Positions 10,985 to 21,345 of a DNA stretch of 64,000 nt are shown in pieces. A program made the position numbers and the translations under genes. Numbering within the stretch: the stretch's first letter is position 1; each line of letters begins with the position of its first letter. Origin of the DNA: Dugong dugon (lineage: Eukaryota > Chordata > Mammalia > Sirenia > Dugongidae); assembly GCA_030035585.1 (NCBI GenBank), contig CM057461.1, positions 5,406,001 through 5,470,000 on the forward strand, written 5' to 3'. The notes beneath the pieces were generated by a model, which worked only from the letters and a program-made list of their open reading frames with translations, was not told where the DNA came from and made no database searches.

Positions 10985-11447
10985 GTCCTCTGGTGCCTAT
11001 TCCAGGCCTCTTCCAGCTAACTGATTTAGAAATAAAGAATGCATTGGATAGATGCCTACCGACCATGTAGCCCAGAGAAAGCAAGCCATCAGCCCAAGCT
11101 CACACAGCTGCCTAGTGGCAGAATTTGGCCTTCAACTTGGCTCTTTTGACTCCTGGAGCAGCCCTTTCGTGCACCCTGGATTCCTCTAGAGGGGACTCAG
11201 GATCTCCCTGAAGTCCCTTACAGAGACCACGACCTCCCATCTCTGGTTGAGTGGGACAAAGGGTGCCATTTGCTTTCACTGTGGCTTGTGATCTAGTTCA
11301 TAAGCTAGGGGTGGGGTGGGGTATGCAAACCAGAGGGAACAGAAGCAGGGACCCACTTACATGTTGGTCAAAGGAATCAGACCCCTTTGCCAAGCCATGT
11401 GTAAACTTGGACTGCACCTAACTTTTCTAAGAACCACCTGTGTGTGT
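10985..11447. other. No gene seen; probable MIR scrap
   Basis: AGCTCACACAGCTGCCTAGTGG near 11097-11118 resembles an antisense MIR core. The remainder is not recognised. Confidence 0.4.
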
Positions 11448-11590
11448 TGTCATTGTTGTTGTGAGGTGCCGTTGAGTCCACTCCAACTCATAGCAACACT
11501 ATATACAAGAGAACGAATGTTGCCTGGTCCTGCACCATCCTCACAATCATTGCTATGTTGGAGGCCATTTTTGCAGCCACTGTGTTACCT
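11448..11590 (-). mobile_element. RTE 3' end fragment, antisense
   Basis: Starts GTTGTTGTGAGGTGCCGTTG and continues GTTGCCTGGTCCTGCACCATCC and GCAGCCACTGTGTTACC, the 3' terminal sequence of the RTE, 5' truncated. Confidence 0.8.
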
Positions 11591-11818
11591 GGTGCCACCT
11601 GGTGCATAGTATGTCTGCAATTAATCCTGGACAGAGGGGTCACTAGGTGGATGATCACCGCTTATGAGCTCCGGCTGAACTCATTGAAAGTCCTGGAGTT
11701 CTATGATTTAGTGACCTGAAGTTCCATTGTTTAAAGACCTAGAGTTCTACCCTCAGGAAGCCTTCCCAGATGGATGGAAGAACAAATGGATTCTCTGGTC
11801 TTGACTGGTTGCATTGGA

Positions 11819-12014
11819 ATCCCTGGGCAGTGCAAATGGTTAACACACTGAGCTGCTTGGGGGAGGTTCAAGTCCACCCCAAGGTGCCTTGGAAGAAAGG
11901 CTTGGTGAGTTACTTCCAAAAAATCAGCCGTGGAAAACCCTCCAAAACACAGTTCTGCTCTGACACACGTGGGTTGCCATGAGTCAGAATTCGACTCCAG
12001 GGCAACCAGTTTTT
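11819..12014 (+). mobile_element. AfroSINE, type B
   Basis: Sense copy: ATCCCTGGGCAGTGCAAATG, GGAAGAAAGGCTTGGTGAG, AAAATCAGCCGTGGAAAACC and a GAATTCGACTCCAGGGCAAC tail. Confidence 0.9.
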
Positions 12015-12289
12015 GTCTTGTTTTGTTTTCATTGTTGGCAAATTCCACTGTTTCTGTGCCCACTGGTCATTCTAGTAAAGATCCCAGAATTGAGTCTCAT
12101 TGTTCTGCACTGGGTCATGTGCCCCTGTCCCTGAACTAATCAATCACTATCCCCAGGGGAGGTAGGTTCTACAGGCCCAGAACTGGTCCATGTGCTCCGA
12201 GGAGCCAGAGCTGGTTCAGGCCCCAATCACACAGCTCAGGGAGGTAGAAGGATGCTCCCAAGGAAACTCAGAGTGTTGTTATCAAAAAA

Positions 12290-12480
12290 CTCAAACCCAC
12301 TGCTGTCGAGTCGATTCCAACCCTATAGGATAGAGTAGACCTGCCCCATGGGGTTTCCTAAGCTGTAATCTTTACAGAAACAGACTACCCCATCTTTCTC
12401 CTATAGAGTGGCTAGTGGGTTCAAACCACTGACCTTTCGGTTAGCAGCCAAGCGCTCAACCACTGTGCCACCAGGGCTCC
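12290..12480 (-). mobile_element. AfroSINE, type A, antisense, with target repeat
   Basis: Full-length antisense copy ending in a clear head (GTGCCACCAGGGCTCC). TGTTGTTA occurs just left (from about 12274) and just right (from about 12484), fitting a short target-site duplication. Confidence 0.9.
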
Positions 12481-13077
12481 TCATGTTGTTACTAGAAGAG
12501 GGAAGATAGACACTGGAAGGCAGAACTGCGAGCCCTCCCATCTCCCTCTCAGAACCTCAAATGGCTGCAGGGCAGCAGGTACCTCCTTCATTGCCACACC
12601 ATCCACACGCAGAGTGAGCCCCTTGTAAATATTTGTCGAGTAAATGAAAGAATAAATGAATAGCTAATGAATGAATGAACCTCTGGAGAGCAAAAGGTCA
12701 TCCCCACAGTGGAAATAGAAGAGGGACCCCAATGCCCATTGCAAAGCTGGCTGCAGGCACCCAGGTGGTGTGACTGGCCTATGGGACCATCTTGGGGAGC
12801 CGCTGCTGGGAGGCCTTGAAGTTAAGGAGAGAGGTCCTTGCGCTGGCACACATGGGCAGGAGCAGGGGCTCAGGGAGCAGACCGGTGTGAAATGAGGGGC
12901 TGATCCTGTCAGATGTGACTGCCTTGGCCCGCGGCCCTGGCCCTGGAGGAGCCGCGAAGGCAACAGATGGCTCCAGGTCGATAGGAGAGAGCCCCTGACA
13001 GAATAATCCCCTTCCTCCGCGGAGACGGAACAGAAGCGGCCTGGAATGGAGAATTTACAGGCCTTTCTCGTCAGTAA
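12481..13077. other. No gene seen; unique DNA with L2-like tail
   Basis: GTAAATGAAAGAATAAATGA and ATGAATGAATGAA (12640-12680) look like the 3' end of an L2. From 12700 to 13060 the DNA is GC-rich and unrecognised. Confidence 0.4.
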
Positions 13078-13279
13078 GGAGCCCTGATGCCACAGTGGTT
13101 AAGTGCTTGGCTGCTAACTGGAAGGCTGGCGGTTTGAACCCACCAGCTGCTCCGAGAGAGAAAAGACGTGGCAGTCTGATTCCATAAAGATGACAGCCTT
13201 GGAACCTCTATGGGGCCGTTCTACTCTGTCCTATAGGGTCGCCATGAGTCGGAATGGACGCGAGGGCAACCAGCTTAGT
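13078..13279 (+). mobile_element. AfroSINE, type A
   Basis: Sense copy with GTGGTTAAGTGCTTGGCTGC, a CCATAAAGATGACAGCC body and CGCCATGAGTCGGAATGGAC. Confidence 0.92.
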
Positions 13280-13311
13280 TTTTCTGGTTTTCTGTTGAGT
13301 AGGGGTGGGCT

Positions 13312-13420
13312 GCTGAAGATCTACTTTTGAAAAATCAGCCATTGAAAACCCTATGGAGCCCAGTTCTACTCTGTAACACGTGGGGTCACCATGAGTCAAA
13401 ACTGATTTGACAACAACCTT
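13312..13420 (+). mobile_element. AfroSINE, type B, 5' truncated
   Basis: Begins inside the body at GATCTACTTTTGAAAAATCA and runs to ATGAGTCAAAACTGATTTG. It lies about 30 bases downstream of the preceding AfroSINE. Confidence 0.85.
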
Positions 13421-13445
13421 TTATTTTTAGTTTGTGATCCTAGAG

Positions 13446-13662
13446 GAGTCTCTGCGCGGTGCGAATGGTTGATGTGCTCAGCTGCTAACCAAAAGGTGAG
13501 AAGTTCAAGTCCACTGAGAGGCAGCTCGGAAAGAAGGCCTGGCGAGACGATCTACTTCCAAACAATCAGCCATTGAAAACCCAATGGAGCACAGTTCTAC
13601 TCTGACACATGTGGGGTCACCAGGAGTTGGCATCGACTGGACCACAGTGGGTTTGTTTTGGT
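13446..13662 (+). mobile_element. AfroSINE, type B
   Basis: Third of three consecutive sense AfroSINEs (13078-13662). Shows GCTGCTAACCAAAAGGTGAG, AATCAGCCATTGAAAACCCA and GTGGGTTTGTTTTGG at the tail. Confidence 0.9.
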
Positions 13663-15038
13663 TTCCCGTGCATTGTTGATTGTTTAGCAGCACCCCTGGC
13701 TTCAACCCACAAGATGCCTGTAGCACCCTCCCTGCCAGTTATAACCCAAAACGCAAAAATGTCTCCAGACACAGCTGAATGATCCTGGAGGGCAGGACCG
13801 CCCTGGCTGAGAACCTCTGTCTACACCCGCAGGCCCTGGGTGGAGGCCCTGTGGCTGGTAACTGGACTCTGTGGTCCTGCAGAGAACCCTTGGGAGCTAA
13901 GCGTTGGAGTTCAGTGACACTGTGGGGGCAGCTTCTTCTACGGGAGACCCTGACCCACAAAAGGCTTTGCCCAGAAGCAGCCGCGCGGGCAGCCCCTCAC
14001 CACAACGCTGGCACCTGTCACTCAGGAGGCCTCCATCAGTGTTCAGGAGAGAGGAGAAGCCACAGACATCAGCGCTAACCTCTAAAAGGTAAGGAAGACA
14101 CAGGGACAGCGGAGACCCCCCCACGCTGAGGCCCCCAGGGTCCCGCTGCCTTGTCCCCTCACAGGAGCATCAGCCCCATCTGGGGAAACGCAGGGAGGAA
14201 GAGCAGACTGAGGAGCATGAGTCCTGAGGAAGGCTGGGCTGGGGCCCTCACAGGTCTTCTAGGAAGTTCTCTTCCACAACTCCCCACACTGTGGTGGGTA
14301 TGCTGTGAACTTTACTTTTCTTACACTTTCATTTTTAACTTTTTCGCTGGTTTTTGGCCCTGGGAAAATATGGAAAACCGTGTCAGGGACCATACTGTCG
14401 CCGTCTTGGTCACAGAGGAGAAAGACTTCACAGTTTCCTAAGAGAAAACCCTCGCTTACCTGTGGGCCAGTAAATCACGCCCACGTGTGTGTTTACCGTG
14501 TGGGAGTCTATGCCCTGGTTCCTTCCTCAAGAAGAGAATTTGAGCTCTAGACTCTTTGATCAGGCCCCATGAAGGAGGGCCTTTGTCCCGCCCTCTGAGA
14601 GTAGCTTTCGCAGAACTGGTAGTCAATCAGAACCCAAATCACCTTCTCCTTCCCTGGGGACAGAAGCCTCGTGCACCAGAGCGGGTGGGGCCATCTCAGC
14701 TCTGAAGAGTGGCCTTCGGGGGAGGTGAGCATGAATCCGTGGATGTAGACAGGAACGGTGTCTTCCTGGGTGGGGCCCTTAGTGCCCCCAGCACCTAGAA
14801 CATGCCAGGCATATGGGTATTTGTGGGCAGAGAAGTGACTTCTTGTGCCCCAATTGGGAGATGACTAATTTTTGCACATTTTCCATCTCCCACCTGGCAA
14901 CCAGGTTCTGCTACCGCTTCACTCTCTTTTCCCTTCTCTCTCCAGCTAACTTGTCCACAGTAGGCTATAAAATGACCGCTGAGTAGACTGTCGATCAAAT
15001 GACCAATAGATTTTGAATGTCTAGCATGTATTAGCAAG
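13663..15038. other. No gene seen; unique DNA
   Basis: Moderately GC-rich with several short open frames on both strands (longest about 100 codons), none with a recognisable motif. A scrap near 14775-14830 (CAGCACCTAGAACATGCC) resembles an L2 3' end. Confidence 0.45.
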
Positions 15039-15372
15039 GGCAATGGTGGCTCAGTGGTAGAATTCTTGCCTTCCATGCAGGAGACCCAGGTTCCATTCAT
15101 GGCCAACGTACTCCATCACGCCATCACCTGCCTGTAGGTGGAGGTTTGTGTGATGCTAGCATACTGAGCAGGTTTTAGTGGAGCTTCCAGACTAAGATGG
15201 ACTAGGAAGAAAGGCCCGGTTATCTCCTTCTGAAAATCAGCCAATGAAAAGGCCATGGATCACAAAGGTCCAATCTGCAACCCAACATGGGGATGATGCA
15301 GGACCAGGCAGCATTTTGCTCCATTTTGCATGGGGTCGCCATGAGTCAGGGCTGATTCCACTGCAGCTCACG
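15039..15372 (+). mobile_element. tRNA-Gly-headed composite SINE
   Basis: Bases 15039-15110 resemble tRNA-Gly(GCC): GGTGGCTCAGTGGTAGAATT, a GCC-type anticodon arm (CTTGCCTTCCATGC) and GGTTCCATTC at the B-box position. The A box TGGCTCAGTGG fits the pol III consensus; the B box is degraded. The middle (15200-15260) is the AfroSINE type B core (AGGAAGAAAGGC, AATCAGCCAATGAAAA). The end (15285-15360) matches the RTE 3' end (GGGGATGATGCAGGACCAGG, CGCCATGAGTCAGG). It is a relic SINE, not a working tRNA gene. Confidence 0.85.
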
Positions 15373-15629
15373 GCAATACTCTGGGGTTGCTGCTAACTCT
15401 CCCACTGTGCTTCCCAGCCCCAAGCCCGCTGGTCTTCTGGGGATGTGGCCTCTGGGTACCCCCCCAAAATCAGTCAGTGGGGCTCAGATTTTTCCCAGGC
15501 ACAGGTGTGGTCAATCTGTCAGCCAACGGAAAATGATGAGAAATTACGTCTCCCTGGTTTGGAAGGATATAAACAAGAGCCTACATACCCTCACATGGCC
15601 CAGGCCCTTAGTCCTCACAGCGACCTGGT

Positions 15630-15815
15630 AAGGTAGGTGCTACTATTATCTCCATTTCGCAGATGGGAAGATGGAGGTTCAGAGAGGCCATGACATCATT
15701 TTACAGAGGGGGAGAGAGAGGAGGCTCAGAGAAGTAGTTACTTGCTCAAGGGCACACAGTTCGTAAGCAAGAGAGCCAGGACTTAAACCCAGGACTGCAT
15801 GACCCCAGAGCTGCC
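15630..15815 (-). mobile_element. MIR, antisense
   Basis: TTATCTCCATTTCGCAGATG, GTTACTTGCTCAAGGGCACA and CAGGACTTAAACCCAGGACT follow the reverse order of the MIR consensus. A short internal duplication adds an extra CAGAGGGGGAGAGAG segment. Confidence 0.85.
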
Positions 15816-16287
15816 TTCTTAGGGCCTGACACTCTTTACTTGGCATCCTTCTGGCTGAGGGTCACAGAGGGGAAGGCAGGTGAGGGTCTGGCTCAGAGCA
15901 AAGGTCTCACCCCCATGGTGGGCTCAGAGCTGATGGACTCTTCCTTGGCCAGGAGAATTACCCAGGAGAGTCTGCTGAAGCTCTTAGGGGCACTTATAGC
16001 CACAACCATTCCAGGGCCTCTGGGCCCTAGCAGGATGCCATGTTGGACACACAGAGCCATGCCAGCATCTGCAAAAGGCCCTGATGATTCTCGCTTGCCA
16101 TCTTGAATGATCTCTAGGTCATACATCTATTCAGTTCCCATGCAGCCTGGAATATTCCCTTCCGCAGCCCAAGCTTTGTCAACACCCATCCTCTGCAGCC
16201 TCCCAGCCAGCCCCCAAATCCAGACTCTAGTTTTTTAGGTTCTGCAACTCCCTCCAAACCAGCCTTAGGTTCCATCTCCTTTGGGGT
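15816..16287. other. No gene seen; unique DNA
   Basis: No repeat or motif recognised; open frames are under 90 codons. Confidence 0.45.
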
Positions 16288-16712
16288 TGCATTAGCTTCC
16301 CGTGGCTGCTATAACAATTCACCACAAGCTGAGGGGCTTAACACAACAGGAATTTATTCTTTCTCAGTTCTGGAGGCCAGGAGTCCAAAATGAAGATGTT
16401 GACAAGGCCACACTCCCTCAGAAGTCTCTAGCAGAGGATCCTCCCTTGCCTCTTCCAGCTCCTGGTGGCTGCTGGCATTCCTCGGCTTGTGCCAGCATCA
16501 CTCCTGTCTCTGCCTCCTTCCCTCTGTGACCCTGAGTCCTCTTCTTACCAGGACACCAGTCATTAGGCTTAGGACTTAACCTAAATCCAGGATGATCGCA
16601 TCTCAAGATCCTTAACTGACTACATCTGCAAAGACCTTATTTCCACATAAGGTCACATTCTGAGGTTCTGGGTGGACATAAATTTTGGGGGCACAAAATT
16701 CAACCCACTATA
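16288..16712 (-). mobile_element. MaLR-type solo LTR, antisense
   Basis: Minus strand starts TATAGTGGGTTGAATTTTGT and passes CAGAATGTGACCTTATGTGG. The opposite end holds the poly-A signal region (plus strand CAGGAATTTATTCTTTCTC). This fits mammal-wide ERVL-MaLR LTRs of MLT1 type. No internal viral sequence is present. Confidence 0.75.
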
Positions 16713-16750
16713 GGGGTCATGGGGCAGTGGCTGGCTGTGGATAGACATCT

Positions 16751-16894
16751 CTCAGTATCCAAGGCTGCCCTCAGACCACAACGCCCCCTACAGGAGAAGG
16801 CAATGTTAGCAGCCGGTGCTCCCTCAGTATCCAAGGCTGCCCTTAGACCCTGACGCCCCCTAGAGGAGAAGACAACATCAGCAGCCAGCACTCG
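16751..16894. repeat. 72-bp tandem duplication
   Basis: Two adjacent 72-base units (16751-16822 and 16823-16894) both start CTCAGTATCCAAGGCTGCCC and differ at roughly a dozen positions. The unit length is a multiple of three, so a minus-strand open frame carries a doubled 24-residue segment. Nothing else suggests coding. Confidence 0.9.
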
Positions 16895-18310
16895 GCGCTC
16901 ATTTATCTTAATGATCATGAACCCTTGGGCCTCCGGCTCCTCCTGGATATGGGCTCTTCTCACGGGGTGTCTGCTCGCAGGCCTGCCTGTTTTCTAAAAT
17001 GGCTTCAGAAGGGGCCAGGCACTCCTTTCTCTGCTTTTGGGGCTGGATGGAGGCAAGGTCACCTTGGATTCCACAATAACAGTAATAATAATAACACATT
17101 TCTACTTTGTTTTCTTTTTCTTTTTTTTAAACTTGTTTTGTTTCTTAAAAGCCACACCGGGGCCAAGAAAGTGTCTTTCTGTCATTGTTACATCTGCAGG
17201 GCTGACAGGGAATCTATTGTCCATGGGCCGGGGGTCCTCAGGAGGGATGTAGGTCTCTTTCCTTCTGGGGCCTAGGCCGGTCTCAGCTGCCCCTGAAACA
17301 GGCTTTTGCTGGGAAGTGGCTGCAGAATGGACCCCAAGAGGGCCATAAATGCCGGGCCAGAGTGAGGCATGGTTTAGAATGAGAGGATTTGCGTGGAGTA
17401 ATGTGCAGACTGGGAGAGCTGGCCTGCTCACTCATTCCGGACCTACATTGTTGTAATACGGCCCACAAATGGGACGGCTGCAAGGGTCCCAGCCTCGTGG
17501 ACACACCGAGACAGGGACACAGAGACCTGTCTGCCCTCTTTCCTTCCGGAGTTCACCAGCAGAGACAATCGTACCAGAGGCTCTGCCCTCATGGAGCCTT
17601 ACTCATGGGGAAACAAACAGGCAAACAAGAAGTCACCACACAGGGCACTGGGGGTTGGGGGCGGCAGGGGGGCAGGGAGCCCAGGTTTGGGGCACTCCAG
17701 AAGTCCGGCAGACTTCTGAGTGCACTGGCTTCCCTCCAGGTCCTGCCACCTCTGATGTCCAGGCCTCCCACACCTCTCTCCTGGACAACTGTGACACCCC
17801 CCGCCACTAGTTCCTGGATCTCTTCTGTACCCTCCCTCCATTCTCAACAGAGGAACCAGACAAGCTTTGAAAAATAAGGTCAGGACACTGGCACAGATGG
17901 AGTTATATCAGATGGGCCAGTGCACCCATGACAATGGTTTGATTCAAAGTGACAATGACATCGTTTCTGTACAACTCCTTGAATCTATCTGCCCCCCCAC
18001 ACTGTTCCTTGGCCATGAAGGGTCATCACTGGGGCATGAATGATGGTTTCCAGGGAACAGGCATGGAGGGCCGGGGGTCTCTCTTGGCCCCCCAGACCAG
18101 CTGTCCCTGGCGGAGCACTCCTTCCCTTCTGGCCATTTCCTGAGTTGGGTCCAGGACTTCTTCCAGAGAAGCTGATGTGGATCTCTGCCTACAAACCTCT
18201 ATTCTTCACAAGTCACACGTAGCGCTTGAGATCAAAACAACCACTTCCACCCAGGCCCAAACAGTCTTGACACCCAACCAAGGGCTTTTGCGGGAGGACA
18301 ACTTCTCACT
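16895..18310. other. No gene seen; unique DNA
   Basis: Includes an AT-rich stretch (17075-17150) with ATAATAATAATAACAC and TTTCTTTTTCTTTTTTTT. Around 17585-17640, CTCATGGAGCCTTACTCATG...AACAAACAGGCAAAC resembles the old L2/MIR3-linked repeat. Frames up to about 160 codons in GC-rich DNA show no motif. Confidence 0.4.
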
Positions 18311-18357
18311 AAGGGAGGGTTGTTATGAGTTGGAATCGACTCAACGGCAATGGTTTA
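18311..18357 (+). mobile_element. AfroSINE 3' end only
   Basis: GGTTGTTATGAGTTGGAATC followed by GACTCAACGGCAATGG is the AfroSINE tail without body or head. Confidence 0.75.
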
Positions 18358-18437
18358 TGGGAGGAAATAGAGGCTAGATCTTCTAACTGGGCTCCAGAGG
18401 CTTCAGGGGAATTCATGGACGTCAGGAAAGACGAAGT

Positions 18438-18625
18438 GCTAGACAAGGCCATCATGTTTGGTAAAGTAGAGGGTCAGTGAAAAGGAGGGAGACCCTCCAG
18501 GAGATGGATTGACAACGGCTCAAAAGTACCAACAATCCTGAAGATGGCGCAGGACTGGGCAACATTCCATTCTATTCTACACGAGGTTGCCATGAGTTGG
18601 AGCCAACTTGATGACAACTGACAGC
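18438..18625 (+). mobile_element. RTE 3' end, sense
   Basis: GACAAGGCCATCATGTTTGG, GGAGATGGATTGACAACGG and GATGGCGCAGGACTGGGCAA are the sense counterpart of the antisense RTE tails elsewhere. It ends in GCCATGAGTTGGAGCCAACT plus an ACAGCAACACAGCAA tail. Confidence 0.85.
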
Positions 18626-18680
18626 AACACAGCAACATTCTGGCAATCTCTGAAGCACCTGGCCTGGTGCCTGGCACACA

Positions 18681-18865
18681 CCCCACTGCCGTCAAATTGA
18701 TTCCAACTCATAGCGACCCTACAGGACAGAGTAGAACTGCCCCGTCGGGTTTCCAAGGCTGTCATCTTCATGGAAGCAGGCTGCCACAGCTTTCTCCCTT
18801 GGAGCAGCTGGTGGGTTCGAACTGCTGACCCTTCCGTTAGCAGTCCACGGTGCCACCAGGGCTCC
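18681..18865 (-). mobile_element. AfroSINE, type A, antisense, splitting an L2/MIR end
   Basis: Antisense copy with CTGCCGTCAAATTGATTCC at the tail and GTGCCACCAGGGCTCC at the head. The sequence before (GGCCTGGTGCCTGGCACACA) and after (GGCACACATAGGTGCTCC) is one L2/MIR-type 3' end, so GGCACACA is the likely target duplication. Confidence 0.9.
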
Positions 18866-18905
18866 ACCGGCACACATAGGTGCTCCACAGATACCTGAGT
18901 AAGCC

Positions 18906-19470
18906 AAAACCACAGCAACATTAGTCATACTGCTGACTGTAGGGACCCTTTGCTCAGCCCTTGCTAGGTACCAGGCCCTGTGCTAAGCACTTTGCATGTG
19001 AAACTCTTCACCCTTAAGACAAGACACAGCCCTGTCCTCTGAGGCCTACAAGACCAGGCACTGTGGGAGTAAAGGCAAGGGGACAAACAGGTAGATGTTG
19101 CCCAGTCCTCTGGGTGCTCAGAGCCTGGCTAGAAAGACAAGATATTGAAAACTTCAACGCTGATAAGGGTTAAACAGCCTTTCGATACAACAATAGAACA
19201 GATGTTCGAGGTGGTCTGTGATTAATTGCCGGCCGGTCGTAGGAATGATAAATGTTTTAGGACCTCAGAGAGGGAGCCTTTCTCCAGGGCAGGCAGAACA
19301 GACAGACACCAGGGGGGTAACTGCCCTTTCAAAGGGGACCCTGTGGGGCTGCTGTCTGAGGCTCATTATTGTCTGGGGACCCATGATGGGGAGTCGAAGG
19401 AATCTTTTTTTTTTTTAGCAGCAAGTTTAATATTCAATGGCCCAGTTGCTATGGTCTACCCACAATGAAG
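18906..19470. other. No gene seen; MIR scrap and unique DNA
   Basis: GGTACCAGGCCCTGTGCTAAGC (18968-18989) is a MIR/L2-type phrase. A T-run lies near 19405-19417. The remainder is unrecognised. Confidence 0.4.
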
Positions 19471-19666
19471 GGAGCCCTGGTGGTGCAGTGGTTAAGTGCT
19501 TGGCTGTTAACCGAAAAGTTGGGGGTTCGAACCCACCAGCTACTCCTTGGGAGAAAGCTGCAGCAGTCTGCTTCCTTAAAGATTACAGCCTTGGAAACCC
19601 TATAGGGCAGTTCTGGTCTGTCCTCTAGAGTTGTTAAAAGTCAGAATTGACTTGATGGCAATGGGG
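19471..19666 (+). mobile_element. AfroSINE, type A, with target duplication
   Basis: Nearly complete sense copy (GGAGCCCTGGTGGTGCAGTG to TTGACTTGATGGCAATGGG). TACCCACA occurs before (from 19458) and after (from 19668), marking the target-site duplication. Confidence 0.93.
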
Positions 19667-20575
19667 GTACCCACACTGCAGACTCAAGAGACCAGCTCAT
19701 TCAAGGAAACGTGGGGCAGGGTGGGGGCCAGAGAAAGCATGATATCCTTTCCCCTTCCAGCTGCTGAAACTTCTCCAAGACAAGCCGCTCATCTGGAACC
19801 TCCCCTATGGAAAACGGTGCTGGAATCCAGTGTTTGCCCTACGTGGGAAAAGGGTGAGAGGCTGGCTTTGAGCCCTGACAGCGGCTGGGGTATCTCTCCC
19901 GTGGCAAATGGGTCCCAGGTAGTGTTACACAAATACATCGTTTCCATGGGGGTGATAATACTGACAAGTGTTTGGATTTTGCCTGAAATTTCAAGAGGCC
20001 AGAGTGAGAAGTTTCTTTGAAGCTTCCAGGGCCCTGGACTGTGTTCCGTTTAAGGATCTATTAAGAACACAGCTGTTTCATCACGCCTCAGACCACAAAT
20101 TGGTCCATGGGTGCCTGAGGCACTATCTCATCAAATCGTGTTGCTATCTTTAAATGGTGTTCAGGCTGCTTCTCTGCGAGCGAGGTTATCTGACTATTTA
20201 GACTCCAACCTGGAGTGATGAGATGCCACTCTCCGCAGACTTGGGCGAGACACCCAGCATTTCCCCAAATGCAAACAATCCAGAGAGGCCAGACTCCCCT
20301 CCTGGGCTGCCCCGTGTCAGGGGCCGTGAGGGCTGTCCCTCCCAGGCAGAAGGCAGATGGCCAGTGATGGATCACAGGCTGGTGTCTGCAGGGGCTGGCT
20401 GGTGACATCACAGCTGAGGAGGGGGCTCTGGAGCCAGGGGTGGCCCAGGGCGATGAGAGGTGTGTGCTGGGCGCCCAGTGGGCCACATGGCCCCTCTCTC
20501 TCATTCCGTTCCTTCCTAAACCTGATTCAAACCCCTCATGACAAAACTAGCATCTGCAAAGACACAGCTTTTATT
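19667..20575. other. No gene seen; unique DNA
   Basis: No interspersed repeat recognised. The 20010-20220 part is AT-richer and repeat-free. Confidence 0.4.
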
Positions 20576-21025
20576 TTCCTATTTTTTATAATTTATTTTA
20601 TTTTATTTTATTCTTGTTAAGAATATACACAGCAGGACATACACCAATTCCACAGTTTCTACATGTACAATTCAGGGACATTGATTACATTCTTTGAGTT
20701 GTGCAACCATTCTCACCCTCCTTTTCCAAATTGTTCCTCCCCCATTAACATAAACTCACTGCCCCCTAAAGTTCCTGTCTAAGATTTTGAGTTGCTGTTG
20801 TCAGTTTGATCCCAGGTAGACAGCTCTTAAAAGAACGCAATGCTCAAGGCAGACATTCTTTACTAGTTAAGCTAAATTGTTGTTTGGTTTAAAGAAGCCT
20901 TCAGGGGATATTTTCGGTTTAAGTTTTGAAGATTGTCTCAGGGCTATCATTTCGGGGGTTTATCCAGCCTCCATGGCTCCAGAAAGTCTGGATTTCAGGA
21001 GAATTTGAAAGTCTATTATGTACTT
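20576..21025 (-). mobile_element. L1 3' UTR fragment, antisense (elephant-type)
   Basis: Begins with a TTTTATTTTATTTTATT tail, then AGAATATACACAGCAGGACA, CATTGATTACATTCTTTGAG and GCAGACATTCTTTACTAGTT, and reaches CCATGGCTCCAGAAAGTCTG. Related sequence occurs at 47136-47357. Only 3' UTR is present, with no coding part. Confidence 0.75.
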
Positions 21026-21159
21026 TACCCCTTGCAAAACCACATCCCGGTCATTGATGTTGAACAACCAGAGCACGAGAGCACCTCCAATGCTCCCTCC
21101 AGCTCGGACACCATCTTGAGAGGTGGCCACAGTGGACTCGTGGGGGGAGTAGTTCCCCA

Positions 21160-21345
21160 AAGGAGTTAAGAGCCAGGCTTTGGGGTCAGAACTGGGGTCA
21201 GGTCCTGAGAGTACCACCCAACATTGGGCAAGATGCTTGGCCTCCCTGAGCTTCGGCTTTCTTGCCTGTAAAATAGGCATGAGGTGAGAATTCACTCAAT
21301 AATGCATTCAAGGGCTTAGAAGGTTCTGGGCCTGGAGGAAGTGCC
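21160..21345 (+). mobile_element. MIR, sense
   Basis: GTTAAGAGCCAGGCTTTGGG, ATTGGGCAAGATGCTTGG and TTGCCTGTAAAATAGGCATG follow the MIR consensus order from tRNA-like head to core. Confidence 0.85.

Noticed and set aside
15039-15110. Possible functional tRNA-Gly gene
   Set aside because: The B box and acceptor stem are degraded and the sequence continues into a SINE body without a pol III terminator at the expected place.
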